This document shows, piece by piece, positions 20,253 to 30,195 of a DNA stretch of 64,000 nt. The stretch is from an uncultured Micrococcaceae bacterium (GTDB taxonomy: Bacteria > Actinomycetota > Actinomycetes > Actinomycetales > Micrococcaceae): assembly GCA_947502645.1 (NCBI GenBank), contig CANNAD010000002.1:372001-436000 (forward strand), in the 5' to 3' direction. Made by a program: the position numbers and the translations under genes. The notes below the pieces were generated by a model. That model ran no database searches, had not been told where the DNA came from, and was given only the letters and a program-made list of their open reading frames with translations. Numbering within the stretch: the first letter of the stretch is position 1; every line of letters starts with the position of its first letter.

Positions 20253-20882
20253 TCATACCTTCATCCGAGATCCGACGCGGGCGCCGTCCTGGCCCAGCAG
20301 CCGCAATGTCACACGCAGAATCTCCCCCACATTGCCTGTTGCCACCGTATCCGGATCATTCTTTACAGCATCGTCGATGGCCGCCCCTGCGTCCTTCTCA
20401 GACCAACCGAGCCCGGTCATCGCCTGGAGGACCTGCGTGCGCCAGCTATGGCTGCCGCCCGGCGTGGATGTGGTGCCATCCACGGGGACAAGCTTGTCCG
20501 TGAGTTCCAGGACGATCCGGCGCGCCCCTTTGGGGCCGATCCCCGGAACTTTGCTGAACGCTTTGTCATCGCCGCTCGAGGCGGCAATGCGAATGGCCTC
20601 CGGCGTGTGGACTGCGAGAACCGCAAGGCCCAACCGTGGACCGACTCCGCTGACGCCAATCAGCGTTTCGAAAACTGTGCGCTGTTCAGCATCAGCAAAA
20701 CCGTAGAGCGTCATGGAATCCTCGCGCACAATCAGCGATGTATGAAGCACGGCCTGCTGTCCCTCGATGAGGCCGGCGAGCGTTTGCGGTGTGGCGTGGA
20801 CGAGCATGCCCATTCCGTGAACGTCAAGGATCGCACTGTGCAGTCCGACATGCGCCACTTCACCCCGAAGCAAACTGATCAC
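20253..20882 (-). CDS. ruvA: Holliday junction DNA helicase subunit RuvA
   Basis: A 209-residue Holliday junction recognition protein. It has an N-terminal OB fold ([14 protein letters not shown]), helix-hairpin-helix motifs ([16 protein letters not shown] and [17 protein letters not shown]), and a small C-terminal UBA-like domain ([20 protein letters not shown]) that contacts RuvB. The start is GTG at 20882 with AGGAGG six bases upstream. A gap of about 104 bases separates it from ruvC and holds a LexA-like palindrome. Confidence 0.97.
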   Translation of the reverse strand: MISLLRGEVAHVGLHSAILDVHGMGMLVHATPQTLAGLIEGQQAVLHTSLIVREDSMTLYGFADAEQRTVFETLIGVSGVGPRLGLAVLAVHTPEAIRIAASSGDDKAFSKVPGIGPKGARRIVLELTDKLVPVDGTTSTPGGSHSWRTQVLQAMTGLGWSEKDAGAAIDDAVKNDPDTVATGNVGEILRVTLRLLGQDGARVGSRMKV

Positions 20883-20908
20883 AATGAACCTCCTGCAAAA
20901 AGATAAAT

Positions 20909-20924
20909 CCGAACATATCTACGA
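20909..20924 (-). promoter_or_regulatory. candidate LexA (SOS) box upstream of ruvAB
   Basis: Read on the minus strand the 16-mer is TCGTAGATATGTTCGG. It matches the perfect SOS palindrome found at 36129 in this same window at 13 of 16 positions. It lies 27 bases upstream of the ruvA start codon in the ruvC-ruvA gap. SOS control of ruvAB is known in other bacteria; binding here is an inference. Confidence 0.5.
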
Positions 20925-20986
20925 ATACTCTACGTGCTGCTGAACGGCTTGTGCCTCAGGCGCACCGGGCATCTGGCCGGAGGCGG

Positions 20987-21583
20987 TCAGCGCTTGCGTC
21001 CGGCCGCGGGACGCCTGGCCTGAGCCTCGGCCTGAGCCCATGCCCGTTGCGCCGCCGTTTGTCCCGATCCCTGTCGGCCTCCAGATCCCGCTCCTGCCGA
21101 GGATATTCCCGACCGCCACGCATGCGTGATGGCCAGCGCCAGGGCATCCGCCGCGTCGGCAGGCCGGGGCGGGGTATCAAGACCAAGGATGCGGGTGACC
21201 ATCTGGGTCACCGCTTCCTTACCGGCCTGCCCGTTGCCCGTCACCGCGGCTTTCACTTCGGTGGGCGTGTGGAGAGCAACCGGTAAACCACGGCGGGCAG
21301 CTGCGGCAATCACCACGCCAGAAGCTTGCGCGGTTCCCATGACGGTGCTGACGTTCAACTGGCTGAACACACGCTCGACGGCGACCACGTCAGGTTTGTG
21401 CCTGTCGAGCCACTCGTCGATAGCCAGGGCTATGGTCAGCAGACGCTTGTCCAGACTCTCATCCGCAGCGGTGCCTACCACTCCGACGGCAACCAAAGTT
21501 GCCGTCCGGTTCCCTGCTACATCGACGATGCCGATACCGCACCGGGTGAGACCGGGATCGACCCCGAGCACTCGAAGGCTCAC
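20987..21583 (-). CDS. ruvC: crossover junction endodeoxyribonuclease RuvC
   Basis: A 198-residue Holliday junction resolvase of the RNase H fold. It starts [20 protein letters not shown] with the first catalytic Asp in GVDPGLT, then [14 protein letters not shown] (catalytic Glu) and a C-terminal [14 protein letters not shown] carrying the last acidic pair. The frame is open further upstream, but homology begins at the GTG at 21583, preceded by GGAAAG. The tail is Ala/Gly/Gln/Arg-rich. It lies between yebC and ruvA as expected. Confidence 0.95.
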   Translation of the reverse strand: MSLRVLGVDPGLTRCGIGIVDVAGNRTATLVAVGVVGTAADESLDKRLLTIALAIDEWLDRHKPDVVAVERVFSQLNVSTVMGTAQASGVVIAAAARRGLPVALHTPTEVKAAVTGNGQAGKEAVTQMVTRILGLDTPPRPADAADALALAITHAWRSGISSAGAGSGGRQGSGQTAAQRAWAQAEAQARRPAAGRKR

Positions 21584-21620
21584 AGGCTTTCCGTCCTGAC
21601 CCGGTTCTCGATCCTGACGG

Positions 21621-22379
21621 CTAGTCCTCGTTGTCCAGTTGCGCCATGACCTCGGCGGAAATGTCCGCGTTGGAGTACACGTTCTGTACGTCGTCGAGTT
21701 CCTCGAGGGCGTCAACGAGTTTGATGAACTTCTTGGCAGCCTCCGCGTCCAGGTCGACAGACATCGACGGCACGAACTCCGCTTCATCCGTTTCGTATTC
21801 AATGCCTGCTTCTTCGAGCGCGCTCACTACCGCACGAAGGTCCTGAGGTTCAGAGATGACGTCGAAGCTCTCGTTGGATTCCTTGACCTCTTCGGCCCCG
21901 GCATCCAGAACAGCCATCAGGACGTCGTCCTCGGAGAGATCTTTGGCCGGAAGACTGACGACTCCCTTGCGGGCAAACATGTAGGCCACAGACCCGGGAT
22001 CAGCCATGGACCCGCCATTACGGGTCACCATCAGACGGACCTCCGAAGCTGCACGGTTTTTGTTGTCCGTCAGACACTCGATGAGCATGGCCGAACCTTG
22101 GGGGCCGCGAGCTTCGTAAATGATCTCCTGATAGTCCACGGCTTCGCCGAGCAAACCCGCGCCACGCTTCACGGCCCGGTTGATGTTATCGATGGGGACC
22201 GACGTCTTCTTGGCCTTCTGAACAGCCAATTCAAGGCCAGGGTTACCCGCCATGTCAGCTCCGCCAGCTCTGGCCGCAACCTCAATATTTTTGATCAGTT
22301 TGGCAAACGACTTGGCACGCTTGGCGTCAATGATGGCCTTTTTGTGCTTGGTCGTAGCCCATTTGGAATGTCCCGACAT
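21621..22379 (-). CDS. YebC/PmpR-family regulatory protein
   Basis: A 252-residue protein of normal length for the family. It starts [21 protein letters not shown], the invariant YebC N-terminus, and contains [21 protein letters not shown] and [13 protein letters not shown]. Members bind DNA as regulators, or help ribosomes through proline stretches in some bacteria. It is placed between pdxT (3-base gap) and ruvC. Confidence 0.96.
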   Translation of the reverse strand: MSGHSKWATTKHKKAIIDAKRAKSFAKLIKNIEVAARAGGADMAGNPGLELAVQKAKKTSVPIDNINRAVKRGAGLLGEAVDYQEIIYEARGPQGSAMLIECLTDNKNRAASEVRLMVTRNGGSMADPGSVAYMFARKGVVSLPAKDLSEDDVLMAVLDAGAEEVKESNESFDVISEPQDLRAVVSALEEAGIEYETDEAEFVPSMSVDLDAEAAKKFIKLVDALEELDDVQNVYSNADISAEVMAQLDNED

Positions 22380-22382
22380 GCT

Positions 22383-23114
22383 CTACGATTCTCCTCTGAT
22401 CATCTGGATAAAAAGTTCATGGATCCGGTGGTCCCCCGATACTTCAGGGTGGAAAGAGGTGGCCAACAGGTTCCCGGAACGGACTGCGACAATTCTAGCG
22501 ACCCCGCGCTCGGGAGCGCTTCCGGATTCGTTGGATGGTTCAACGCACGCCAATACCTCTACGTCCTCGCCGATGCTCTCGACCCACGGTGCCCGAATAA
22601 ATACTGCCCGGACGGGCTCCACCGGCACAGAGCCGGCGTCGTACCTGTGGAGACGGTCCAACCCCGCAAATTGAAGGTCGGTTTCGAAGGACTCCCGCTG
22701 CCTTCCGAAAGCATTCCTCCGTACCACCATGTCGATCCCGCCCAGTGTCTTTTGAGAGACGCCATCGCGCGAAGCCGCCGGGTCCACAATCTGGTCCGCG
22801 AGCATAATCATTCCCGCGCAGGATCCGTATACCGGCAGTCCGTCGCTGATCGCTTCGCGTAACGGATCTGCAAGCCCGAAGAGCCGGGTGAGCTTGTCCA
22901 TCACGGTGGACTCACCGCCAGGTATGACCAGCCCGTCGACACCACGAAGATCTTCGGGACGACGGACTGGAACTGACGATGCACCGCACGCGTTGACCGC
23001 CATTGAATGCTCACGAAAATCACCCTGAAGTGCGAGAACGCCCACCACGGTAGGACGACCAACCTGGACGGACGCGCGGGTCAGGGACCGGTCGGTGGAG
23101 GAAGTAGCAGTCAC
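22383..23114 (-). CDS. pdxT: pyridoxal 5'-phosphate synthase glutaminase subunit PdxT
   Basis: A class I glutaminase that feeds ammonia to PdxS for PLP synthesis. The core starts [18 protein letters not shown], with [12 protein letters not shown], the nucleophile Cys in GSCAGMIML, and the His-Glu pair in [17 protein letters not shown]. With the GTG at 23114 the protein is 243 residues, with a leader of about 20 residues before the conserved core; the exact start is uncertain. PdxS is not adjacent: it lies about 4.9 kb away at 27996, with two plus-strand genes in between, so the two subunits need separate promoters. Confidence 0.93.
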   Translation of the reverse strand: MTATSSTDRSLTRASVQVGRPTVVGVLALQGDFREHSMAVNACGASSVPVRRPEDLRGVDGLVIPGGESTVMDKLTRLFGLADPLREAISDGLPVYGSCAGMIMLADQIVDPAASRDGVSQKTLGGIDMVVRRNAFGRQRESFETDLQFAGLDRLHRYDAGSVPVEPVRAVFIRAPWVESIGEDVEVLACVEPSNESGSAPERGVARIVAVRSGNLLATSFHPEVSGDHRIHELFIQMIRGES

Positions 23115-23230
23115 CAGACCATCATAGGTGCCACGGAACCACCGCTGCCGTTCACGGGATGAAGCCGGGCCAAACGGTCCTAGCAAGTAGCATTGAGACA
23201 GACTTGAAAGCAACAGAAGAGGGTTCCAAC

Positions 23231-25891
23231 ATGTGCGGTATCGCCGGGTATTACGGTTTCGGGGACAACATCGAGCTCCTGAAAACCATGAACAGCTGTA
23301 TTGAGCACCGCGGCCCCGACGGCGAGGGATACTTCACAGAAGGTCAAACAGGACTCGCCCACAGGCGCTTGTCGATCATCGACATCGAACACGGCCAGGA
23401 ACCCATGATCAGCGCGGACGGGAAAACCGTTCTTGTCTACAACGGCGAGGTTTACAACTACCTGGATCTTCGCGCGGAGCTTGAAGCGCTGGGCCGCACC
23501 TTTCGCACAAAGTCAGACACAGAGGTAGTCCTGCAGTCCTATGAAGAGTGGGGCGAGGGCGCTTTCGACCGCTTCAACGGGATGTTCGGTCTAGCCATTT
23601 TTGACGGCGTGCGGGAGCGAACTGTGCTCGCCCGAGACCACTTCGGCATCAAACCCCTCTACTATGCCAACGCCGGAACGACGGTCGCTCCGAAGATTCT
23701 TTTCGCTTCAGAAATTTCCCCGCTGCTGAACAGCGGGCAGATTCCGCGTGCGGCCAATGACCGCATCCTGTACCGCTACCTGCAGTTCCGCATTCACGAC
23801 GACGAAGCCGAGACATTCTTTGACGGCGTCAAGAAGCTGCTGCCGGGCGAGCAAATGGTCATCGATCATGCAACAGGTTCTTTTGAGATCACAGCATTCA
23901 CAAGACTCCGTGAGGAACTCCTTGAGCTGTCGTCCGTTAACCGCCCGTACGGCGACGACGTCGTGGACGAGTACCGTGAACGGTTTACCGAAGCGGTGAG
24001 GCTCCGGCTGCAAGCTGACGTTCCGGTAGGTTCAGCGCTGTCCGGCGGTTTGGACTCCTCCGCCGTTGTAGTCACCATCAATCAGCTCATGCAGGAACAT
24101 GCTGCCGCCACTGACTCGGTGGGCGCCTCGCAGCAAACCTTCAGCGCAGTCTTTCCGCATTCGATCAACGACGAGGAAAAGTACGCGGACGCCGTTCTGG
24201 ACAAGTGCCGCGGGACTGTCACGGGCCACAAGATTCTTCCGCAGGCCGATCAGTTCGCCGAGGATCTCGAGGACTTCGTCAGGACGATGGAGGAACCGAT
24301 TATTTCCTCGGGTCCCTACGCCCAGTACTGCGTCATGAAGGAAGCCAGCCAGCACGTGAAGGTCCTCCTCGACGGGCAGGGTGCTGACGAGATGATGGCC
24401 GGCTACATTCCGTACTACTTCGCCTACCTTCGACAACTGCAAAAGGCCGGGGACTACTCCACTCTTCTGAAGGAAACGGCCACCTCCGCCGACGTACTCC
24501 TACGGCTGGCACGCTTCCGCATCCTGTCCAAGGTCACCGCGAAAAAAGGTGTCTCCATCTCCCAGCTGCTCAACAAGGATTTCTCCGCACGGTTCCGTGC
24601 CGAGCAGTTCGGCACCATCCGCAACAACATGAAGCTTCGCCTCATCGATGATCTCTTCCGGTCCTCCCTGCCGTCGCTACTGCGTTACGAGGACAAGAAC
24701 ACTATGCGTTTCTCGCTCGAGGGCCGCGTGCCGTTCCTCGACAAGGAAGTGGTCAAGTTCCTCTTCAGTCTCTCCGACGAGGCCATCATCAAGGCTGGAT
24801 GGAACAAGCGGGTACTGCGGGACGCCATGCGGGGTCTGTTGCCATCGATGATTACCAACAGGCGAAACAAGATCGGCTTTACCACTCCTGAAGCTGAGTG
24901 GTTCAAGCTGATGAAGGAGGACATCTACAAAATATTCATGTCCAACTCATTCGCTGAACGCCCCTACTGGAACAGGGAAGCTGTTCTGACGGCTTTCGAG
25001 GGCTACCTCAATGACAAGAACAGTGCCGACACGATGATGTTCTGGAGACTGCTCAATACTGAACTGTGGCTGAGGCAGTTCGTAGACGGGCCTGTGCAGA
25101 GCGACGGCATCGAGAACAAGAGCGACTACGAACCAAACCCGGGCAAGACACTCGATCTTACGGTGCCGGGAGGAGAAACTTTCCGGCGCTACCCGCTTCA
25201 GACTGACGTCTTCCGGAAAGAAACCGAGCTCGAGCCTGAAGTAGTCAGCTACGTCAGCCGATTCTTCGCCGGGTTGCCGGACTCCGATGACGAACATCAG
25301 GGAGCCACGGCCGGCTCGCGGTGGTACCTGTTCGTCAGCGAAAAGATTGTCGCCATCACCCAGGGCCGATCGTTTCCTGTCTGGGAGATCAAGGTCTCCC
25401 CCGCGGCAAGAATACTGAGCCGGTTTGTGACCCGCACACCCGCAGGAATCGGTCTTGGAAGCCCCTGGTCCATGCAGATAGCTATCAACGAAGTCGGTCT
25501 TCAGCGGATCCTCAAGGCATCTGCTGCAGGATTCATCGGCAAGCTCCGTGGCCGCTCGGGAGATTTCTATCGTTCGGTGGGCCACGACATCAACGCCATC
25601 GACGGCGCCACGCCCTACAGCCTCGGATCCTCCTCGAACAGCGTCAAGCTGGCCCCGAAGGACCCGGAAGGCGTCGCCCGGAGCCTGAGCGCGCTCGTTC
25701 GCGAGAACATCCCTGCGGAGTACGCAGCAACGTTTGGTGGAACATCCATCATGGATGCCAACGACCTCGGTGTGGTTGCGATGGGACACGACACAGATCT
25801 CGATCAGTCGACCATCGAAGCGATCTTCAAGGACAATCCCCAGGGTCAGGGATCCCAGGCGACTCCAATGTCACTCATCTTCCGCCGATAG
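23231..25891 (+). CDS. asnB: asparagine synthetase (AsnB) fused to a CofE-like ligase domain
   Basis: An 886-residue protein, against about 610-640 for ordinary AsnB. The start is fixed by the required Met-Cys (MCGIAGYYG, nucleophile Cys2), with AGAGGG upstream. Residues 1 to about 210 are the class II glutaminase domain ([29 protein letters not shown]). About 250-610 are the ATP-dependent synthetase with the PP-loop SGGLDSS near 271 and a normal ending ([16 protein letters not shown]). After a short linker, about 650-886 resembles F420-0:gamma-glutamyl ligase (CofE/COG1478-like) proteins: KIVAITQGR near 705, GIGLGSPW near 740, [29 protein letters not shown] near 843 and [12 protein letters not shown] near 868. 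The first two parts make Asn or a related amide from Gln. The C-terminal activity is unknown. It is followed 29 bases later by an M3 peptidase gene. Confidence 0.9.
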   Translation: MCGIAGYYGFGDNIELLKTMNSCIEHRGPDGEGYFTEGQTGLAHRRLSIIDIEHGQEPMISADGKTVLVYNGEVYNYLDLRAELEALGRTFRTKSDTEVVLQSYEEWGEGAFDRFNGMFGLAIFDGVRERTVLARDHFGIKPLYYANAGTTVAPKILFASEISPLLNSGQIPRAANDRILYRYLQFRIHDDEAETFFDGVKKLLPGEQMVIDHATGSFEITAFTRLREELLELSSVNRPYGDDVVDEYRERFTEAVRLRLQADVPVGSALSGGLDSSAVVVTINQLMQEHAAATDSVGASQQTFSAVFPHSINDEEKYADAVLDKCRGTVTGHKILPQADQFAEDLEDFVRTMEEPIISSGPYAQYCVMKEASQHVKVLLDGQGADEMMAGYIPYYFAYLRQLQKAGDYSTLLKETATSADVLLRLARFRILSKVTAKKGVSISQLLNKDFSARFRAEQFGTIRNNMKLRLIDDLFRSSLPSLLRYEDKNTMRFSLEGRVPFLDKEVVKFLFSLSDEAIIKAGWNKRVLRDAMRGLLPSMITNRRNKIGFTTPEAEWFKLMKEDIYKIFMSNSFAERPYWNREAVLTAFEGYLNDKNSADTMMFWRLLNTELWLRQFVDGPVQSDGIENKSDYEPNPGKTLDLTVPGGETFRRYPLQTDVFRKETELEPEVVSYVSRFFAGLPDSDDEHQGATAGSRWYLFVSEKIVAITQGRSFPVWEIKVSPAARILSRFVTRTPAGIGLGSPWSMQIAINEVGLQRILKASAAGFIGKLRGRSGDFYRSVGHDINAIDGATPYSLGSSSNSVKLAPKDPEGVARSLSALVRENIPAEYAATFGGTSIMDANDLGVVAMGHDTDLDQSTIEAIFKDNPQGQGSQATPMSLIFRR

Positions 25892-25920
25892 GACCGCTGA
25901 ATGTGAAAGGGTTGCTCACT

Positions 25921-27936
25921 ATGAGTAACCCTTTCCTTTCGCCCAGTACCCTCCCCTACGGCCTTCCTCCCTTCGACATCATCAGGGAGGAGCATTACGC
26001 CGAAGCGTTCGACGTCGGGCTGGCGGAGATGACAACCGAGATCGCGCGCATCACGGACTCCACAGAGCCTGCGACGTTTGCGAATACCGTGGTTGCGCTG
26101 GAGTCTGCGGGTGCCGTTCTGGACCGCGTCAGTACCGTCTTCTTCACTTTCGCAGCCGCGCATGCCACTCCTGGAATCCAGGCGCTGCAAAGCGACGTCG
26201 CCCGGCGTCTCTCCGAGTTGGATGACGATATCCACCTCAACGCGGCGTTGTACGCGCGGATCAAGGAAGCTTCATCCTCAGTACCGGAAGATTCCGAGTC
26301 GAAGCGGCTTTACAGCGAGTATGTGGACAAGTTCGCCCGGTCGGGAGCTGACCTTGACGATGCAGGCAAGGCCCGTCTGCGGGACATCAATGGTCGACTC
26401 TCCACCCTTTCCACGGACTACCAGCAGCGGCTCCTGAGCGACACAAACGAGGCCGCCCTCATCGTCGATACGGAGGACGAACTCGACGGCCTGACAGCCG
26501 ACTCCATCGCGTCGGCAGCTGCAGCGGCAAGCGAAGCCGGACACGACGGGAAATACTTGTTGTCGCTGGTTCTGCCGACCTCCCAGCCCGCACTTCCCCA
26601 GTTGCACAACCGGGACACGCGGCGCAGACTGCATACAGCCTCCGTCACGCGCGGCACCGCCAACCCGAACGATGGCACGCTGGCTATCGCCACTGAAATA
26701 GCAGAGCTGCGTGCCGAGAGAGCTTCGCTCTTCGGCTACAGAAATCACGCCGAGTACGCCACTGCCAACCAGACAGCGCCGTCATTGGAAGCAATCCACG
26801 CGATGACCGATGCCCTTGCTCCGGCTGCGGTTCGAAATGCGGAATCAGAAGCGGATCAGTTGCGTTCGGCAGCGGGACGCGATCTCGAACCGTGGGATTG
26901 GAGCTATTACTCGGAGAAGGTCCGTGCCGATCGCTACGACGTGGACCTGGCCGCGCTTCGCCCCTACTTTGAATTGGAGCGTGTCATCCACGATGGCATC
27001 TTCCATGCCGCGCATCTCCTCTACGGTGTGTCCTTCCAGGAACGCGAGGACCTGGTGGGTTACTACCCCGGGGTGCGCGTCTGGGAGGTCTTCAACGAAG
27101 ACGGCAGCGGGCTCGGCCTGTTCCTGGGTGACTACTACACGCGCCCTACGAAGAGTGGCGGCGCGTGGATGAATTCCTTCGTGCACCAATCCCGCCTGCT
27201 CGACTCACGCCCGGTAGTCATCAACAATCTCAACATTGCCCGGCCCGGAGAAGGCGAACCTACGCTACTGACTTTTGATGAGGTAGTTACGGTTTTCCAC
27301 GAGTTCGGCCATGCCCTTCACGGGCTCTTCTCCGCTGTCGAGTATCCGAGCCTCTCAGGTACCGCTGTTCCGCGAGACTTCGTGGAGTACCCGTCGCAGG
27401 TCAACGAAATGTGGATGCTGTGGCCAGAAGTAGTTCAGAACTACGCCAAACACCACGTCACTGGTGAAACACTGTCGCAGGACATCATCGACCGGCTGGA
27501 CGCCGCAAGCACGTGGGGCGAGGGCTTTGCCACCACAGAGTATCTAGGGGCCGCGTTACTGGACCTTGCGTGGCACGAAATTGAGCCCGGGCAGAAAATT
27601 GACGACGCTTTGGCCTTTGAACAAGAGGCCTTGGAAAAGGCCGGAGTTTCCGTATCCCTTATTCCACCGCGTTACCGGAGCGGATATTTCAAGCATATTT
27701 TTGCGGGTGGATACGCGGCCGGCTACTACTCCTACATCTGGAGCGAGGTGTTGGACGCTGACACGGTGGAGTGGTTCAAGTCCAACGGCGGCGCTACGCG
27801 TGCCAACGGCACCAGATTCCGGGAGCTGCTGCTGTCGCAAGGAAACAGCCAGGATCCGCTGGAGTCGTTCCGTCAGTTCCGTGGACGGGATGCGGAAATT
27901 CAGCCTCTGTTAGTGCGCCGCGGACTCACTTCGTAG
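25921..27936 (+). CDS. M3-family zinc metallopeptidase (Dcp/oligopeptidase-like)
   Basis: A 671-residue cytoplasmic thimet-type oligopeptidase. The zinc motif HEFGH lies near residue 460 in VFHEFGHALHGLFS, and the downstream Glu ligand region follows (DFVEYPSQVNEMWM). It starts MSNPFLSPSTLPYGLPPFD, the usual Dcp-type N-terminus, at 25921 with AAAGGG upstream. No signal peptide is seen. The frame is open much further upstream, inside asnB, but that part has no homology and is rejected. It most likely shares the asnB transcript and ends at a bidirectional terminator. Confidence 0.93.
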   Translation: MSNPFLSPSTLPYGLPPFDIIREEHYAEAFDVGLAEMTTEIARITDSTEPATFANTVVALESAGAVLDRVSTVFFTFAAAHATPGIQALQSDVARRLSELDDDIHLNAALYARIKEASSSVPEDSESKRLYSEYVDKFARSGADLDDAGKARLRDINGRLSTLSTDYQQRLLSDTNEAALIVDTEDELDGLTADSIASAAAAASEAGHDGKYLLSLVLPTSQPALPQLHNRDTRRRLHTASVTRGTANPNDGTLAIATEIAELRAERASLFGYRNHAEYATANQTAPSLEAIHAMTDALAPAAVRNAESEADQLRSAAGRDLEPWDWSYYSEKVRADRYDVDLAALRPYFELERVIHDGIFHAAHLLYGVSFQEREDLVGYYPGVRVWEVFNEDGSGLGLFLGDYYTRPTKSGGAWMNSFVHQSRLLDSRPVVINNLNIARPGEGEPTLLTFDEVVTVFHEFGHALHGLFSAVEYPSLSGTAVPRDFVEYPSQVNEMWMLWPEVVQNYAKHHVTGETLSQDIIDRLDAASTWGEGFATTEYLGAALLDLAWHEIEPGQKIDDALAFEQEALEKAGVSVSLIPPRYRSGYFKHIFAGGYAAGYYSYIWSEVLDADTVEWFKSNGGATRANGTRFRELLLSQGNSQDPLESFRQFRGRDAEIQPLLVRRGLTS

Positions 27937-27939
27937 GCT

Positions 27940-27969
27940 TTGGGTGAGGGCCGCGAGGCCCTCACCCAA
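27940..27969. terminator. bidirectional terminator between the M3 peptidase gene and pdxS
   Basis: A perfect 13-bp inverted repeat, TTGGGTGAGGGCC at 27940-27952 and GGCCCTCACCCAA at 27957-27969, with a GCGA loop. It lies between the convergent ends of the peptidase gene and pdxS. T-rich ends are short on both sides. Confidence 0.8.
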
Positions 27970-27995
27970 CCATTTGTTACGGGATGACGCAGTTA

Positions 27996-28910
27996 TTACC
28001 AGCCACGCTCTGAAAGGCGGTGCGGCTGGGGAAGTTCGTCGACGTTGATGCCGACCATGGCCTCGCCGAGTCCGCGTGAGGCATCAGCAACCGTAGCGGG
28101 ATCATGGAAGAAGGTGGTTGCCTTGACGATGGCGGCTGCTCGCTCAGCCGGGTTGCCGGACTTGAAGATCCCCGATCCAACGAAGACTCCGTCCGCGCCG
28201 AGCTGCATCATCATCGCAGCATCTGCCGGCGTGGCAATACCGCCAGCGGTGAAGAGCACGACCGGCAGCTTACCCGCGGCAGCGACCTCCTTGACGAGCT
28301 CATATGGCGCCTGAAGTTCCTTGGCCGCAACGTAGAGTTCGTCCTCGGCCATTGACGAAAGGCGGTTGATTTCTGAGCGGATCTTGCGCATGTGCATGGT
28401 GGCGTTGGAGACGTCGCCTGTGCCGGCCTCACCCTTGGAGCGGATCATTGCCGCGCCTTCGTTGATGCGACGAAGGGCTTCTCCAAGGTTGGTCGCGCCG
28501 CAGACGAAAGGCACCGTGAACTTCCACTTGTCAATGTGGTTGCTGAAGTCCGCTGGCGTCAGAACCTCGGATTCATCAATGTAGTCAACGCCCAGTGACT
28601 CCAGAATCTGCGCTTCGACGAAGTGACCGATGCGCGCTTTGGCCATGACCGGGATGGAAACTGCGTCGACAATGCTGTCGATCATGTCGGGATCGCTCAT
28701 ACGTGAGACCCCGCCCTGCGCGCGGATATCAGCGGGAACGCGTTCCAGAGCCATGACAGCAACAGCGCCGGCATCCTCCGCGATCCGGGCTTGATCCGCG
28801 GTGACGACGTCCATGATGACGCCGCCCTTGAGCATTTCCGCCATGCCTCGCTTGACGCGGCTGCTGCCGGTGGTGGGTTCCGTGGATGAAGTTACTTCGG
28901 CCGTGGACAC
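27996..28910 (-). CDS. pdxS: pyridoxal 5'-phosphate synthase lyase subunit PdxS
   Basis: A 304-residue (beta/alpha)8 enzyme that builds PLP from ribose 5-phosphate, glyceraldehyde 3-phosphate and ammonia. It is one of the most conserved bacterial proteins, and all its marks are present: [18 protein letters not shown] (first lysine and Asp), [53 protein letters not shown] and [32 protein letters not shown]. It is normally followed directly by pdxT, but here pdxT is separated by the asnB-M3 pair on the other strand. Confidence 0.98.
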   Translation of the reverse strand: MSTAEVTSSTEPTTGSSRVKRGMAEMLKGGVIMDVVTADQARIAEDAGAVAVMALERVPADIRAQGGVSRMSDPDMIDSIVDAVSIPVMAKARIGHFVEAQILESLGVDYIDESEVLTPADFSNHIDKWKFTVPFVCGATNLGEALRRINEGAAMIRSKGEAGTGDVSNATMHMRKIRSEINRLSSMAEDELYVAAKELQAPYELVKEVAAAGKLPVVLFTAGGIATPADAAMMMQLGADGVFVGSGIFKSGNPAERAAAIVKATTFFHDPATVADASRGLGEAMVGINVDELPQPHRLSERGW

Positions 28911-28982
28911 AAAAAGCCCCTAAAACTCGGTGGAATGGTTACGAACAATGATAATCGAGTGCACCGCATCCGTTGACTCGCG

Positions 28983-29594
28983 TTACGTCCGGACACGCGA
29001 CTGCCTGTAGACAGCGGCGCACCGCTGCCCCACGGTGACGACGCTGGCTGCCGCCAGGAGCAGCAGTACAACCAACAGGACCACCTCGGGCAGGCCGAGT
29101 CCGGTGAATCCGGTAGCTACCAGCACGGCGACGAGCCTTTCCGCGCGCTCGGCGATCCCGGTATTTGCGTCGAATCCCAGCGACTCCGCCTTGGCGCGCG
29201 CATAGGAGACAAGCATGCCCAGTGCAAGACAGGCGACGGCGGCCGTACCGATAGCCGCGTTCCCGCCACCGGTATAGAACCAGATAGCGACACCAGCGAA
29301 GAGCGCGGCGTCGGAGACACGGTCAAGGGTTGAATCGAGGAAGTTCCCCCAGGAGCTGCCCCGTGAGGCCAATCGCGCCATGAGCCCGTCGACGAGATCG
29401 GCGAAGACAAAGACGGTAATAAATACCGAGCCCCACCACAGTTGGCCCATCGGGTAGAAGATCAGTGCACCCGCGGCGACACCCAGCGTGCCAATGACCG
29501 TTACTGTATCTGGTGAGATTCCGGCGCGGAGGAACAACCTGGCCACTGGCGTAAACAGCCGACTGAAGAAGTGACGCGTGTACCGGTTCAACAC
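28983..29594 (-). CDS. pgsA: CDP-alcohol phosphatidyltransferase (probable phosphatidylinositol phosphate synthase)
   Basis: A 203-residue membrane enzyme that joins CDP-diacylglycerol to an alcohol phosphate. The full family motif D-x2-D-G-x2-A-R-x8-G-x3-D-x3-D is present in DLVDGLMARLASRGSSWGNF followed by LDSTLD. About six hydrophobic segments are visible. The GTG at 29594, with AGGAG eight bases upstream, gives the normal start (VLNRYTRHFFSRLFTPVARL). By position after thrS-HIT it corresponds to mycobacterial PgsA1/PIPS, which makes the inositol phospholipid precursor. The acyltransferase and mannosyltransferase genes that usually follow are missing. Confidence 0.88.
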   Translation of the reverse strand: MLNRYTRHFFSRLFTPVARLFLRAGISPDTVTVIGTLGVAAGALIFYPMGQLWWGSVFITVFVFADLVDGLMARLASRGSSWGNFLDSTLDRVSDAALFAGVAIWFYTGGGNAAIGTAAVACLALGMLVSYARAKAESLGFDANTGIAERAERLVAVLVATGFTGLGLPEVVLLVVLLLLAAASVVTVGQRCAAVYRQSRVRT

Positions 29595-29616
29595 TGGGAG
29601 GGCTCCTGTACGTGCA

Positions 29617-30186
29617 CTAACGACCCGTAGGCCAGGCGGCGGCGAGTTGCTGGCGTACCTCGCCAAGGGTCTGCGTTATGGCCTTGGTCTGCGCGATGAT
29701 CGGAAAGAAATTGCCGTCTCCGCTCCACCGGGGAACTACATGCTGATGAAGGTGTGCTGCTATGCCGGCACCGCCGCTGACACCCTGATTCATTCCGAGG
29801 TTGAATCCCGTCGCGTGCGATACCTCGCGAAGAACCCGCATGCTGCTTTGAGCCAGATCCGCGATTTCCGCGGTTTCCTCGACGTCCACGTCGGTGTAGT
29901 CCGGAACGTGACGGTACGGACAGACCAGCACATGCCCTGGATTGTAGGGAAAGAGGTTGAGGACAACGTACGCGTGCTGACCCCGATGAACGATCAATGA
30001 TTCTTCGTCCGTTCGCTGGGGCGCGATACAGAATGGGCAGTCGTCGCTGTTGTTGAACTGGTTCTGCCCACCCTGGATGTACGCCATCCTGTGCGGGGTC
30101 CACAGTCGCTGAAAAGCGTCCGGAACCCCGGGAACAGTGAAACCATCAACGATGGCGTCGTCGTCCTGCACGTTTCCCCCTGCCAC
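29617..30186 (-). CDS. HIT-family nucleotide hydrolase/phosphorylase
   Basis: A 189-residue histidine-triad protein with the motif HLHQHVVPRW near residue 145 and a Zn-site-like Cys pattern near DCPFCIAP. The family cleaves nucleoside phosphates such as diadenosine tetraphosphate; in M. tuberculosis the gene in this position (Rv2613c) is an Ap4A phosphorylase. It lies 9 bases after thrS and 22 bases before pgsA, so it is probably in one transcript. Confidence 0.93.
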   Translation of the reverse strand: MAGGNVQDDDAIVDGFTVPGVPDAFQRLWTPHRMAYIQGGQNQFNNSDDCPFCIAPQRTDEESLIVHRGQHAYVVLNLFPYNPGHVLVCPYRHVPDYTDVDVEETAEIADLAQSSMRVLREVSHATGFNLGMNQGVSGGAGIAAHLHQHVVPRWSGDGNFFPIIAQTKAITQTLGEVRQQLAAAWPTGR

Positions 30187-30195
30187 AGTTTTGGT

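Noticed and set aside
21639-22862. 407-codon plus-strand reading frame across yebC and pdxT
   Set aside because: It lies opposite two highly conserved genes and carries no family motif; GC-rich antisense frames of this size are common.
25321-25920. N-terminal extension of the M3 peptidase into asnB
   Set aside because: The extension overlaps the CofE-like coding region in another frame, and the conserved peptidase start with a Shine-Dalgarno lies at 25921.
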